From Pleomorphomonas diazotrophica (GTDB taxonomy: Bacteria; Pseudomonadota; Alphaproteobacteria; Rhizobiales; Pleomorphomonadaceae), in assembly GCF_002844595.1 (NCBI RefSeq), contig NZ_PJNW01000014.1, forward strand, positions 124,001-188,000: a stretch of DNA of 64,000 nucleotides, written 5' to 3'. A model generated the notes under the pieces. That model was not told the origin of the DNA, did not search any database, and worked only from the letters and a program-made list of their open reading frames with translations. Position 1 is the first letter of the stretch; each line of letters begins with the position of its first letter. The position numbers and the translations under genes are program-made. This document shows, piece by piece, positions 52,525-61,346 of the stretch.

Positions 52525-53517
52525 TCAGAAATCGAAGGCGATCATGCGCTTCATGATGAAGATGCCGACCAGCATCCAGAGAAGGGAGATGCCGACGACG
52601 ATCTGCCCGATCGGCGTGACGAACAGCACCATGATGTAGTCTGGGCTGGTCAGGTAGACGAGAACGGTGACGATGATCGGCAGCGATCCGATGATTGCGG
52701 CCGAGGACTTCGCCTCCATGCTCATCGCCTGGATCTTGGCGCGCATCTTCTTGCGTTCACGCAGGACCTTGGCGAGATTTCCAAGGGCTTCGGAGAGGTT
52801 GCCGCCGGCCTTCGACTGGATGGCCAGCACGATGCCGAAGAAGTTGGTCTCCGGCAGGGGCACGCGTTCATACATGCGGGTGACCGCCTCATCGATCGGC
52901 ATGCCGAGCTGCATGGCCTCGATGACAAGGCGGAACTCGCTCTTGACCGGCTCCTTGGCCTCGCTGGCGATCATCCGGAGACAGTCGTTGAGCGGCAAGC
53001 CGGCCTTGACGCCGCGGACGATCACCTCGACGGCATTGGCGAGCTCATCGATGAAGGCGGCGTGGCGCTTCTTGCGGATGAAGTTGACCACGAAGCGCGG
53101 CAGGCCCACGGCACCGACGAAGCCGGCGCCGAGCACCAGAAGAAGCGGCAGGCCGGCGAGAAAGCAGACGGCCATTATGACGACGCCCGTCAGGGCACTG
53201 TACGCATAGAAGCGGCTGATAGGGAGGTTGAGTCCGGCCTGAGCGAGCCGGAGCTGCATCGGCGGGTTGGTGGACTTCGAGGCCTTGTGCTTCTGCTTGA
53301 CCTCCAGATCCTTCAGCGTGTCCTGAACGGTGCGGCGGCGGGCGCTGGGCGCTGCCGCTGCCCTGGCTCGCTCGGCGTCGATGGATGGGGCGGCCACCTG
53401 CGTCCGCCGCCGCTCGGCCGACGCCTGCCGCTCGATGCGGCCGTAGAGGAAGCCGTAGAGCAGCGCGGCGATCGAGAAGGCCACGAGGCCCATCATCGCA
53501 AGGACGCGGATGTCCAT
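52525..53517 (-). CDS. tadB: Tad pilus inner-membrane platform protein TadB
   Basis: F-domain protein of 330 residues, paralogue of TadC: an N-terminal span (about 5-24), a cytosolic Arg/Ala-rich linker, paired spans (about 105-140), the F domain VKAGLPLNDCLRMIASEAKEPVKSEF, then two C-terminal spans ending MIAFDF. Sits 24 bp after cpaF and 10 bp before tadC; all three form the pilus motor. Confidence 0.93.
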   Translation of the reverse strand: MDIRVLAMMGLVAFSIAALLYGFLYGRIERQASAERRRTQVAAPSIDAERARAAAAPSARRRTVQDTLKDLEVKQKHKASKSTNPPMQLRLAQAGLNLPISRFYAYSALTGVVIMAVCFLAGLPLLLVLGAGFVGAVGLPRFVVNFIRKKRHAAFIDELANAVEVIVRGVKAGLPLNDCLRMIASEAKEPVKSEFRLVIEAMQLGMPIDEAVTRMYERVPLPETNFFGIVLAIQSKAGGNLSEALGNLAKVLRERKKMRAKIQAMSMEAKSSAAIIGSLPIIVTVLVYLTSPDYIMVLFVTPIGQIVVGISLLWMLVGIFIMKRMIAFDF

Positions 53518-53541
53518 CTACATGCTTCCCTTCTGGTATCC

Positions 53542-55014
53542 TCAGGTGTAGGCGCCAGCCGGCGCAGGCGCTTCGGATGCGTCGAGAGCGGCGGCGAGCC
53601 GCCGCTCCTCGCCATAGTAGCGGGCTCTGTCCCAGAACTTCGGTCGGCCGATGCCGGTGGACCGGTGCCGGCCGATCAAACGACCGTCCGCCTCTTCGCC
53701 GACGATGTCGTAGACGAACAGATCCTGGGTGATCACCACGTCGCCTTCGAGGCCCATCACCTCGGTGATGTGGGTGATGCGACGCGAGCCGTCCCTGAGG
53801 CGCGCCGCCTGGATGATGACGTCGACCGACGTGACGATCATCTCGCGCACCGTCTTGGACGGCAGCGTATAGCCGCCCATGGAAATCATCGATTCGACGC
53901 GGGAAATCGCCTCGCGCGGCGAGTTGGCGTGCAGGGTGCCCATCGAGCCGTCGTGGCCGGTGTTCATGGCTTGCAGAAGATCGAAGGCCTCTGGGCCGCG
54001 CACTTCGCCGACGATGATCCGCTCGGGGCGCATGCGCAGGCAGTTCTTCACGAGATCGCGCATGGTCACCTGGCCCTCGCCCTCGAGATTGGGCGGGCGT
54101 GTTTCCAGGCGGACGACATGCGGCTGCTGCAACTGTAGCTCGGCGGCGTCTTCGCAGGTGATGATGCGCTCGGTCGGCTCGATATAGGCGGTGAGGCAGT
54201 TGAGCAGCGTCGTCTTGCCCGAACCCGTTCCGCCGGAGACCAGCACGTTGCAGCGGCACCGGCCGATGATCTCCAGGATGGTGGCACCTTCGGGGGTGAT
54301 CGACCCGAACTTGACGAGCTGCGGCAGCGTCAGCTTGTCCTTCTTGAACTTGCGGATGGTCAGTGTCGGCCCATCGATGGCAAGCGGCGGGGCAATGACG
54401 TTGACACGGCTGCCGTCGGGAAGGCGGGCGTCGCAGATCGGCGATGCCTCGTCGACGCGGCGACCGATCTGGCTGACGATACGCTGGCAGATGTTCATCA
54501 GCTGCACGTTGTCGCGGAAACGCACGCCGGTCTTGACCATCTTGCCAGCGACTTCGATGAAGGTGGCATTGGCACCGTTGACCATGATGTCGGCGATGTC
54601 GTCGCGGGCCAGCAGCGGTTCGAGCGGACCGTAGCCGAGCACGTCGTTGCAGATGTCGTCGAGCAGTTCCTCTTGCTCGGAGATCGACATCACCACGGCC
54701 TTCAGCGAGATGATGTCGCCGACGATGTCGCGAATCTCCTCGCGTGCCGTTTCGATGTCGAGCTTGGCAAGCTGGCTGAGGTCGATGGTTTCAATCAGCG
54801 CCGAGAAGATCGACGACTTGACGTCGTAATAGCTGTCGGACTTGCGCCGCTCCGGCACGTCCGGCGCCGGCGGCGGCACGGGTCGAGCCGCTGGGGCAGG
54901 CGCCGGCGTTGCCACCGGAGCGACCACGGGTGCCGTTTCGACCGCCCGCGATGCCGGGGCCGCCGCCGGTTTCTCCACAGCCGAACCAGATGAGCCACGC
55001 TTGCCAAACGACAT
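53542..55014 (-). CDS. cpaF: Tad pilus assembly ATPase CpaF/TadA
   Basis: Secretion ATPase of the GspE/VirB11 superfamily, 490 residues. A Pro/Ala-rich N-terminus (20-55) precedes the N-domain; Walker [14 protein letters not shown] is near residue 268, with the Asp/His boxes ([41 protein letters not shown]) following. It powers both extension and retraction in Tad systems (family knowledge). Starts after GGAGAGGTTCA. Confidence 0.96.
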   Translation of the reverse strand: MSFGKRGSSGSAVEKPAAAPASRAVETAPVVAPVATPAPAPAARPVPPPAPDVPERRKSDSYYDVKSSIFSALIETIDLSQLAKLDIETAREEIRDIVGDIISLKAVVMSISEQEELLDDICNDVLGYGPLEPLLARDDIADIMVNGANATFIEVAGKMVKTGVRFRDNVQLMNICQRIVSQIGRRVDEASPICDARLPDGSRVNVIAPPLAIDGPTLTIRKFKKDKLTLPQLVKFGSITPEGATILEIIGRCRCNVLVSGGTGSGKTTLLNCLTAYIEPTERIITCEDAAELQLQQPHVVRLETRPPNLEGEGQVTMRDLVKNCLRMRPERIIVGEVRGPEAFDLLQAMNTGHDGSMGTLHANSPREAISRVESMISMGGYTLPSKTVREMIVTSVDVIIQAARLRDGSRRITHITEVMGLEGDVVITQDLFVYDIVGEEADGRLIGRHRSTGIGRPKFWDRARYYGEERRLAAALDASEAPAPAGAYT

Positions 55015-55037
55015 TGAACCTCTCCGCGTCCTGACCG

Positions 55038-56309
55038 TCAGCGCGCCTTGAGGCGCGGCAGGCGGGCGAGCAGGGGAATGAGAGCCGACTTGCGGCCGCC
55101 ACGCGCCGCGCTGCGGCCGGTGAGCCGCGCAGCGAGCGTTTCAAACAACTGGGCGACCGGCGAGCGGGCGTTGATTTCGGCGATCATCTGACCGTTGTTG
55201 GTGGCCGTGCCGAACAGGGCGGCGTCGAAGGGAATGACGGCGGCCGGCTCGAGCTGCAACGCCTTCTGGAAGTCGGCCGGCTTGATCTCCGGCCGTTTCG
55301 GCAGTCCAACCTGATTGATGACGAGGCGCGGCGCCTCATCGTTGGGGCGGGCAAGCTTCAACTGGTCGATGAGATTCTTGGCGTTCCTCAGAGAGGCGAG
55401 ATCTGGCATGGCCGTGATCACCACTTCGTCGGCAGCACCGAGCAGCCGGCGGACCCAGGCCGTCCACAGATGTGGCAGATCGAGGATCACCGCAGGGGCG
55501 CTGACGCGGGCGGCATCGAGGATCGGCTCGAAGGCCATCTCGTCATGGTCGAAGGGGCGGTCGAGCGTCGCCGGCGCGGCGAGCAGGCTGAGATTGTCGG
55601 CGCATTTGGACAGCAGCCGGTCGAGGAAGACATCGTCCACCCGGTCACCTGCGGCAAGCGCATCGGCCAGGGTCTGCGGCGGCTCCTGGTTGAAGTCGAG
55701 GCTGGCCGTACCGAAGGGCAGATCGAGATCAGCCAACACCACGCCACCATCGAAACTGCGCGACAGCGCGAAGGCGACATTGTGGGCGACGGTGGACGAG
55801 CCGGCGCCGCCACGGGCGCCGACAAAGGCGATGGTCCTACCGACTGGCTTCACGTCCGGCGCAAGGTAGATTTCACCAATCTCGCGAATGACGTCGTAGA
55901 GATCGAACGGGGCGACCATGTACTCGGAAACGCCGCGACGCATCAGGTCCCGGTAGAGGGCGACGTCGTTATGATGGCCGATCAGCACCACCTTGGTACC
56001 GGCGTCGCAGACGGTGGCCAACTGGTCGACCAGCTCCAGCGCCTTTTCACGCCGCTCACGCGTTTCGACGAACAATAGGTTCGGCGTTGGCGCGGCAGCA
56101 TAGAAGTCGAGGGCTGCGGCCACGCCCCCTTGGTGAACCTTGACGTGCGCCTTGGCCATGCGGCGGTCGGCGGCGGCCTGCTCCAGCACGTCGGCGACCT
56201 CCTGCGTCTCGCAGAACGCCTGGATGGCGATGCGCGGCACGGGCTTCAGTCCGTCGACATCGACAGAGCGGCCGGAGGTGGTGGGAACGAGCGGGTCGTC
56301 GGTGGTCAT
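55038..56309 (-). CDS. cpaE: Tad pilus localisation protein CpaE/TadZ
   Basis: Protein of 423 residues with an atypical receiver-like N-terminal half (about 25-150) and a MinD/ParA-type ATPase domain. The Walker A reads GARGGAGSSTVAHN: both signature lysines of the deviant motif are replaced, as often found in TadZ, so hydrolysis may be weak. Family members place the pilus at a pole. It lies between cpaD and cpaF in the operon. Confidence 0.92.
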   Translation of the reverse strand: MTTDDPLVPTTSGRSVDVDGLKPVPRIAIQAFCETQEVADVLEQAAADRRMAKAHVKVHQGGVAAALDFYAAAPTPNLLFVETRERREKALELVDQLATVCDAGTKVVLIGHHNDVALYRDLMRRGVSEYMVAPFDLYDVIREIGEIYLAPDVKPVGRTIAFVGARGGAGSSTVAHNVAFALSRSFDGGVVLADLDLPFGTASLDFNQEPPQTLADALAAGDRVDDVFLDRLLSKCADNLSLLAAPATLDRPFDHDEMAFEPILDAARVSAPAVILDLPHLWTAWVRRLLGAADEVVITAMPDLASLRNAKNLIDQLKLARPNDEAPRLVINQVGLPKRPEIKPADFQKALQLEPAAVIPFDAALFGTATNNGQMIAEINARSPVAQLFETLAARLTGRSAARGGRKSALIPLLARLPRLKAR

Positions 56310-56321
56310 AGCCGTCGGTTC

Positions 56322-57032
56322 CTAGAAGGTCGAAGTCGGATAGGCAGCCGACGGGCTCGATCCCTTGGCAGCCTTCTGCATCATTTCCCAGCGTTGCCAG
56401 CCGCGCACCGGCGTTTCTGACCGGGGCATCAGCAAATCGTTCGGGCTTTCCACCATGGCCGCGAGATTGGCCTGGGTTGCGCAGCCGAACTCGGCACCGT
56501 CGGTGCCCTTCTGGCCGTCGGGCATGATGTCGGTCGTCCAGCGGCCACAGGGGGGGCTGACCGCCTTGATACGCGCGAAGCCGAGCCTGATTGGCGCGGG
56601 AACGCGTGGATCGGCGACTGCATAGGTCTGCGATCTCAGATAGGTGGCGGCAACGCCCGACTGCCGCAGCACGGTCCGGATCTCGCGGGCAAGATAGTCG
56701 GCAGCCGCCTGATTGACCGACCCTGCCGGGGTCATCACCACCACAGGTCCGGTCGCATTTCGCGCAGCGTCGGCACCGAAATCGGCGACCACCGCCCGGA
56801 GTTCGGATGAAAGACCTCCGGTGCCCATGCCGACCGGGATGTCCAGTGTCTGAGGCGCCTCGGTGACGGCGATTGGATAGGCGCTGCGATAGCCGTCGGC
56901 CGGCCGGCCGTCGGTCAGTGCCTGGCCCTGCTGGTTGCAGGCGGACAGAGCGAGCGCCAAGGCGATCGCCGCCAGCCTTGCGGCGCGGTGCGTCTGCCTT
57001 TCAGGGCGGGTAAGGGGATTCATCGCCTGCAT
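56322..57032 (-). CDS. cpaD: Tad pilus lipoprotein CpaD
   Basis: Outer-membrane lipoprotein of 236 residues, the presumed pilotin or helper of the CpaC secretin. Signal peptide ends in a lipobox LALSAC with Cys32. The CpaD family segment includes YPIAVTEAPQTLDIPVG and SPPCGRWTTDIMPDG and NFGCATQANLA-like FGCATQANLAAMV near the end. Start at ATG 57032 because GGAGGAG stands five bases ahead; the open frame upstream is spurious. Confidence 0.9.
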   Translation of the reverse strand: MQAMNPLTRPERQTHRAARLAAIALALALSACNQQGQALTDGRPADGYRSAYPIAVTEAPQTLDIPVGMGTGGLSSELRAVVADFGADAARNATGPVVVMTPAGSVNQAAADYLAREIRTVLRQSGVAATYLRSQTYAVADPRVPAPIRLGFARIKAVSPPCGRWTTDIMPDGQKGTDGAEFGCATQANLAAMVESPNDLLMPRSETPVRGWQRWEMMQKAAKGSSPSAAYPTSTF

Positions 57033-57054
57033 GGCACTCCTCCGATGCGCCGGC

Positions 57055-58440
57055 TCATTCATAGGAGAAGCCGTAGCGGCCCTGATAGGAACCGGAAGCG
57101 GCACCGTTGACGCGGTAGATGCGGTTGATCTGATTCAGGAAGTAGCTCTGGGCGTCGGCCTGGAAGTTGAGGTTCTGGTCGGGCCGGGTGATGGCCGACG
57201 ATGCGACCGGTTTCACGAGATAGGGCGTGACGAAGACCACCAGTTCGGTCTGCTGGCGCTGGTAGGCGTCGCTCTTGAAGAGAGCACCGAGGATGGGCAG
57301 ATCGGACAGGCCGGGCGTGCCGTTGATGGTCTTGGAAATGTTGTCACGCAACAGACCGCCGATGGCGATGGCGCCGCCTGACGGGACTTCGACGGTGGTT
57401 TCGGCGCCGCGCTTCTTGAGGGCGGGCACATCGCTGTTGAGCGAGGTATCGATGTCGCTCACCTCGGTGTTGATATTGAGGCTGATGCGTCCGGAACTCA
57501 GCACCACCGGCGTGAACTTCAGGATGACGCCATATTCCTTGAAGTTGACGGTGTTGCCGTTGTCGCTGATGATCGTGTAGGGGATCTCGCCGCCCACCAC
57601 CACCTTGGCGGGCTGGCCGGAAATGGCGGTGACGTTCGGTTCGGCCAGCGTCCGCACCACGCCCTGCGTCTTCAGGGCGTTGATCATCATGGAAAAGTGG
57701 TCTGTTCCGATGTTGAGCGCCGAACTGGCGGAGCCATCGGTAATCCCGAACAGCTTGGTCGGCGCCGACGACAATCCCGCCAGATTGTAGGCGAGGTTGT
57801 TGGGGGAACTCGCGGCGGCAACGGCGCCCACCGTGCCGGCCATGTCGATGCCGAGCTTCCTGACGGTGTTCTTTTCCACCTCGGCGATGACGACGCGGAG
57901 ATTGACCTGATCGGAGCCCGAAACGCTGATCGAGTTGACGATCTTGTCGGTCGAACCCACGAACTTGGCGGCGATGTTGGCCGCCGTGGCCGCCGCTTCC
58001 GGAGAGGTGACGGTGCCCGACAGCACCAGTGAATCACCGAGCGACTGCGCCCTGATGTGCGAGCCGGGAATCACCTCGGCGAGCGTGCTCTCGAGACCGA
58101 CCGTATCGCGGCCGATCACCAGCTCGAAATGGGCGATCTGGCGGTTGCCGTCGCCGAACAGGAAGACGTTGGCCTCGCCGACGCCCATGCCGATCAGGTA
58201 GATCTTCCGGTTGTTGCGGACGACCGCGTCGGCGACGGTCGGGTTGGATACCAGGACGTCGCGAATGTCCTCAGGCAGGTCGATCACCATCGACTTGTTG
58301 AGGCCGAGATTGACCACCCGTCCCTCGATCTCGGCAACCGAGCGAATGGCGGCGGGATCGGCGGCTCGGGCCGGCACGCTTGCGAGGCCGGCGGCAAGAA
58401 GGCCCGCGAGAGGAAGAATCAGCGCTAGGCAGCGGTTCAT
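57055..58440 (-). CDS. cpaC: Tad pilus secretin CpaC/RcpA
   Basis: Outer-membrane secretin of 461 residues. Signal peptide (MNRCLALILPLAGLL... cut after ARA), pilus-formation N domain (VNLGLNKSMVIDLPEDI, PTVADAVV), BON domain, then the secretin core with EVEKNTVRKLGID, VVGGEIPYT, GVILKFTPVV, ETTVEVPSGGAIAIGGLLRD. Start MNRCLALILP at 58440 after AGGAATCCC. The N domain is homologous to the stand-alone protein at 60.7 kb. Confidence 0.94.
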   Translation of the reverse strand: MNRCLALILPLAGLLAAGLASVPARAADPAAIRSVAEIEGRVVNLGLNKSMVIDLPEDIRDVLVSNPTVADAVVRNNRKIYLIGMGVGEANVFLFGDGNRQIAHFELVIGRDTVGLESTLAEVIPGSHIRAQSLGDSLVLSGTVTSPEAAATAANIAAKFVGSTDKIVNSISVSGSDQVNLRVVIAEVEKNTVRKLGIDMAGTVGAVAAASSPNNLAYNLAGLSSAPTKLFGITDGSASSALNIGTDHFSMMINALKTQGVVRTLAEPNVTAISGQPAKVVVGGEIPYTIISDNGNTVNFKEYGVILKFTPVVLSSGRISLNINTEVSDIDTSLNSDVPALKKRGAETTVEVPSGGAIAIGGLLRDNISKTINGTPGLSDLPILGALFKSDAYQRQQTELVVFVTPYLVKPVASSAITRPDQNLNFQADAQSYFLNQINRIYRVNGAASGSYQGRYGFSYE

Positions 58441-58481
58441 GACCGGGATTCCTGAAGTTGCGGTCGGTCGGGGCTTTCGGA

Positions 58482-59276
58482 TCATGGCGCTTGCTGGGCC
58501 GTGACGCGGGAAACGACGCCGAATTTCACGACGGCGATGCCGGTCGGTTTGCGCTGACGTGCGGCGGGCTGGTCGGCATCGACGAGGGGGCGTAGCGCCA
58601 GCGAGATCGAACCGATCTGCTGGGCCTGAGTGACGAGTTCGGTCTGGTCGGGCGTGAGCTCGAGAGTTGCCGTGTTCTGCGCCACGATCGACGGCTGCTT
58701 GTCATCACCGGTCTGCTGCACCGACTGGTCGATGGCGAGCACCCTTATGTCGGCGAGGATGGTTTCGGCGACTGCCTCGTTGGCATCTTTCTGGCGCACC
58801 AGCAGGATGTCGACGCGATCCTCCGGCAGGATGAAGCCGCCAGCGGTCGAGGCGGCGTTGACGCGCACGGCCACAGCGCGCATCCCCTCGGGCAGAACGG
58901 CGGACAGGAAGCCGCGGTCGGATCGCACCAGCTTGGCCTTGCGGATCGGCTCTCCGGCCAGGATGGGGCTGCGAGCCAGCATGCCCTTGAGATCGGTGAC
59001 GGCGTCCGGCTCGCCCGATCGCTGGATGTAGCCGTCGCTCAATCCATCCTTCGGCCATGGCTTCCAGACAAGACTGTCCGCGTCAACGCCCTTGCCGATG
59101 CCGATATCCTTTGCGGCGACGAGGACGTCCTCAAGGTCAATCGCCGGGACAGCCGGCTGGGCGGCAACCTCCTGCGGGGCGGCGGGGTCGCGCGTGCCGA
59201 TCCGGGTCGCGATGAGGCCGGCGCCGGCGGCTGCGGCACCGGCGGCGAGCAGGATGACCAATTGGATCGGGCGCAT
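58482..59276 (-). CDS. cpaB: Tad pilus assembly protein CpaB/RcpC
   Basis: Periplasmic SAF-domain protein of 264 residues with an N-terminal anchor ([20 protein letters not shown]). The SAF part is recognisable in VLVAAKDIGIGKGVDADSLVWKPWP and ARSPILAGEPIRKAKLV, followed by AVAVRVNAASTAGGFILPEDRVDILLV (blocks in family order). First gene of the cpaBCDEF-tadBC run, with a CtrA-like site about 64-80 bp upstream. Confidence 0.93.
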   Translation of the reverse strand: MRPIQLVILLAAGAAAAGAGLIATRIGTRDPAAPQEVAAQPAVPAIDLEDVLVAAKDIGIGKGVDADSLVWKPWPKDGLSDGYIQRSGEPDAVTDLKGMLARSPILAGEPIRKAKLVRSDRGFLSAVLPEGMRAVAVRVNAASTAGGFILPEDRVDILLVRQKDANEAVAETILADIRVLAIDQSVQQTGDDKQPSIVAQNTATLELTPDQTELVTQAQQIGSISLALRPLVDADQPAARQRKPTGIAVVKFGVVSRVTAQQAP

Positions 59277-59339
59277 GATGTTGCCTCGTTACACAGGACG
59301 GCGAGCGTTCCACTCAAGGTCCGAGTACACGGGGTAACG

Positions 59340-59355
59340 TTGAATTTATGGTTAA
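59340..59355 (-). promoter_or_regulatory. Candidate CtrA box upstream of cpaB
   Basis: On the minus strand TTAACCATAAATTCAA: the TTAACCAT half-site, and TTAA-N7-TTCAAC with one mismatch to the full consensus. It lies in the 151-bp gap between cpaA and cpaB, in an AT-rich stretch. Confidence 0.45.
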
Positions 59356-59427
59356 TAAGGTGTTTGAAATCGTCTCAGTTTGTTTCGGCTGTTCAGGAAT
59401 CGTCAGGAGTTAGCGACAAGCCTCGCG

Positions 59428-59982
59428 TCACAGCCTTGCAAATGCGGCGAACCATGGCGTTTCTGGAAAGACCATGAGCGCGGCGGCGGCGAGCGCCACG
59501 CCATAGGGAACGCCGGCGCCTTTCTCATGCAGCCGCAACGCCGGCGGCCAGCCGAGCATGAAGCCGGGCAGCGGTATCGACCGGAAGGCGAGCACGGTCA
59601 ACGACAGGGCGCCGCCAAACAGGGCGGTCAGCACCAGGAAAGGTAGCGCCTGTTCAATCCCGAGCCAGAGAGCGATGGCCGAGGCGAGCTTGGCGTCGCC
59701 ACCGCCGAGGTAGCCGAAGGCAAAGAGAGCAAAGGTGCCGATCAGGAGACCGAGGCCGGCGAGGACGTGGATGCCGAGGGCTGGAAGCGGCAGGCCTGTC
59801 AAAAGCGCCAGGGCCAGGAAGGCGATGGCGAGCGCGGCGGGGAAGCGGTTGGGGATCTGCATGGTCAGGAGGTCGTAGCTGGCGGCGACCGTGACCACGA
59901 TGGGGAAGACGGCGGTGAGGACGGTGGCGATGATGAGCAAGACGGCTTTTCTCCGGGTGTCTTCCGGAAGGAGGAACGGCAA
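59428..59982 (-). CDS. cpaA: Prepilin peptidase CpaA/TadV
   Basis: A24-type aspartic prepilin peptidase of 184 residues with about five spans. The catalytic aspartates are in YDLLTMQIPN after the first span and in GYLGGGDAKLASA. It cleaves the Flp pilin and TadE-like pseudopilins. Start at TTG 59982 is uncertain; TTG at 59940 (after GGAGAAAAG) would shorten the protein by 14 residues. It is separated from flp by a terminator and from cpaB by 151 bp, so it may be transcribed on its own. Confidence 0.9.
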   Translation of the reverse strand: MPFLLPEDTRRKAVLLIIATVLTAVFPIVVTVAASYDLLTMQIPNRFPAALAIAFLALALLTGLPLPALGIHVLAGLGLLIGTFALFAFGYLGGGDAKLASAIALWLGIEQALPFLVLTALFGGALSLTVLAFRSIPLPGFMLGWPPALRLHEKGAGVPYGVALAAAALMVFPETPWFAAFARL

Positions 59983-60044
59983 GCCAGACTAGACAAACAG
60001 GGTAAACGGCGGCTGAACAGCCGGCGCCGGCTTTTCGGAATCGA

Positions 60045-60073
60045 AAAGGGGAGGCCATCATGACCTCCCCTTT
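60045..60073. terminator. Terminator of flp
   Basis: AAAGGGGAGG-N9-CCTCCCCTTT, a 10-bp perfect stem, 71 bp after the flp stop on the minus strand and followed there by T-rich sequence. Its symmetry lets it act both ways. A second palindrome AGCCGGC/GCCGGCT lies at 60019-60032. Confidence 0.8.
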
Positions 60074-60143
60074 GCGGACCATGCTCAGCACATACGCGAC
60101 GAAAACAACCTTCCTGGCGTTTCGCTACGCTGCTCTCAAGCCA

Positions 60144-60317
60144 TCAACTGGCGGTCTTCAGCTTGCCGGCGATCGAGTTGAAGGTGTTGCTGACGTTGTT
60201 GCCGAGGGTGCCGGCGGCCGTGATGACGGCAACGGCGATCAGCGAAGCGATCAGACCATACTCGATGGCGGTGGCGCCGGACTCGTCCTTGAGGAAACGC
60301 GAAACGAGAGCCTTCAT
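60144..60317 (-). CDS. flp: Flp/Fap-type pilin
   Basis: Major pilin precursor of 57 residues. Short basic leader MKALVSRFLKDESG is cut after Gly14; the mature N-terminus ATAIEYGLIASLIAV carries Glu at +5 and Tyr at +6, the Flp motif, then a hydrophobic stretch and a short soluble tail ending KLKTAS. Start at ATG 60317 follows AGGAG by eight bases. It stands alone between a terminator and a 409-bp upstream region with a CtrA half-site, so it can be expressed strongly by itself. Only one pilin gene was found. Confidence 0.95.
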   Translation of the reverse strand: MKALVSRFLKDESGATAIEYGLIASLIAVAVITAAGTLGNNVSNTFNSIAGKLKTAS

Positions 60318-60470
60318 TTGAGGTACTCCTAAGCTCACTTATCTGACAGCACAGGTTCGAAGGTCTAATTTCGCCTGACCCGTCTGAACCGCATTCAATC
60401 TAGCCTGCGAGCTGTTTCCAGCGAGTTAAGGCGATCGTAGAAACTCGAGCCTATCGGCAGATGTCGCTGG

Positions 60471-60478
60471 ATGGTTAA
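60471..60478 (-). promoter_or_regulatory. Candidate CtrA half-site upstream of flp
   Basis: TTAACCAT on the minus strand, 154 bp upstream of the flp start, directly next to AGTTAACT. In Caulobacter the pilA promoter is CtrA-dependent, so the site makes sense, but it is a single half-site. Confidence 0.4.
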
Positions 60479-60509
60479 AGTTAACTGAACCACCAGGCAG
60501 AAAACTCTC

Positions 60510-60568
60510 CCTTTACCTTGTGGTAGAGACCAGTAAAGGCCAAGATTGGCCGAAACCGGTTTCTTTTT
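60510..60568 (+). other. Cluster of inverted repeats ending in a T-run
   Basis: In order: CCTTTAC-cttg-TGGT-agag-ACCA-GTAAAGG (11 bp paired with one 4-base bulge), GGCCAA-ga-TTGGCC, and the 12-bp palindrome GAAACCGGTTTC followed by TTTTT. It could be a short structured RNA or leader with terminator, or a set of protein-binding sites. Confidence 0.45.
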
Positions 60569-60726
60569 GCGGACGTGAGCCGACCCGATGCGCGTTTATT
60601 TTGACAGGTAGGCTTCATCTTGCCTGCTCCTGGGGGCGGCAAATGCCGGGAAGTGCGATAGCGTTGGCGCTTTGTTTACCATCTTCAGGGATGATCTCGG
60701 TGAACAGACGGTTACCGGAGCGTTCC

Positions 60727-61266
60727 ATGTCCCCAAGGCTCGTTCGTTCGGCTCTTCTGGCGACTGCGCTGGTCGGATCTGCCGCTACAGTCTTCGCGCC
60801 CGCCACCAGTCGCGCCGAAGACATGGTCAAGGTCGAGCTCGATCAGGCTCGGATCTATCGCCTCGCCGCGCCGGCGAGCACCATCGTGATCGGCAACCCG
60901 GCGATTGCCGACGCGACGCTGCAGGATGCTCAGACGCTGATCGTCACCGGGCGAGCCTATGGCCAGACCAATCTGATCGTCCTCGACGAGCAGGGCGAGA
61001 CCATTACCGACGTTCAGCTGGCCGTTCTGGCGGCGACGGAGAACCTCGTCACGGTCTACAAGGGGGCGAAACGGCAGTCGTTGAGCTGTCTGCCGGAGTG
61101 TCAGCCCGCCGCCGTGCCTGGTGACGATTCCACGCATTTCAGCGGTATCTTCGGGCAGGTCGCCCAGCACAACGGCTCAGGCAGCGGCAGTCCGGCCACC
61201 GCTTCGACTGGTGCGGGCGGTGGCACGTCCGCAGCCCCGGTGCCGGCGCCGCCGAACAGCCAATAG
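60727..61266 (+). CDS. Pilus-formation N-domain protein (stand-alone secretin N domain)
   Basis: Secreted protein of 179 residues. Signal peptide MSPRLVRSALLATALVGSA... ends at SRAED; the domain VKVELDQARIYRLAAPASTI, NPAIADATLQD, GQTNLIVLDEQG matches the N domain of CpaC but no secretin core follows; instead there is a cysteine pair (SCLPEC) and a Gly/Ser/Pro-rich tail. Start at 60727 after CCGGAG. It heads the plus-strand half of the pilus locus and may modify or cap the secretin (inference). Confidence 0.85.
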   Translation: MSPRLVRSALLATALVGSAATVFAPATSRAEDMVKVELDQARIYRLAAPASTIVIGNPAIADATLQDAQTLIVTGRAYGQTNLIVLDEQGETITDVQLAVLAATENLVTVYKGAKRQSLSCLPECQPAAVPGDDSTHFSGIFGQVAQHNGSGSGSPATASTGAGGGTSAAPVPAPPNSQ

Positions 61267-61346
61267 TTCATGTTCGGTTACACCGCTTGGTAAGGTGTTT
61301 GCGGCACACTCCGCCTTTGCGAGCGATCTCGCAGCGGGAGAAGCCA

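Larger units (their letters stand above)
60318..60726. promoter_or_regulatory. flp / pilus-protein divergent intergenic region
   Basis: 409 bp, AT-richer than the neighbours. It contains a CtrA half-site (60471-60478), the palindrome AGTTAACT (60479-60486), a cluster of three inverted repeats ending in a T-run (60510-60568), and TTGACA at 60601-60606 that could be a -35 for the plus-strand gene, though no good -10 follows. No convincing small protein gene was found. Confidence 0.6.
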
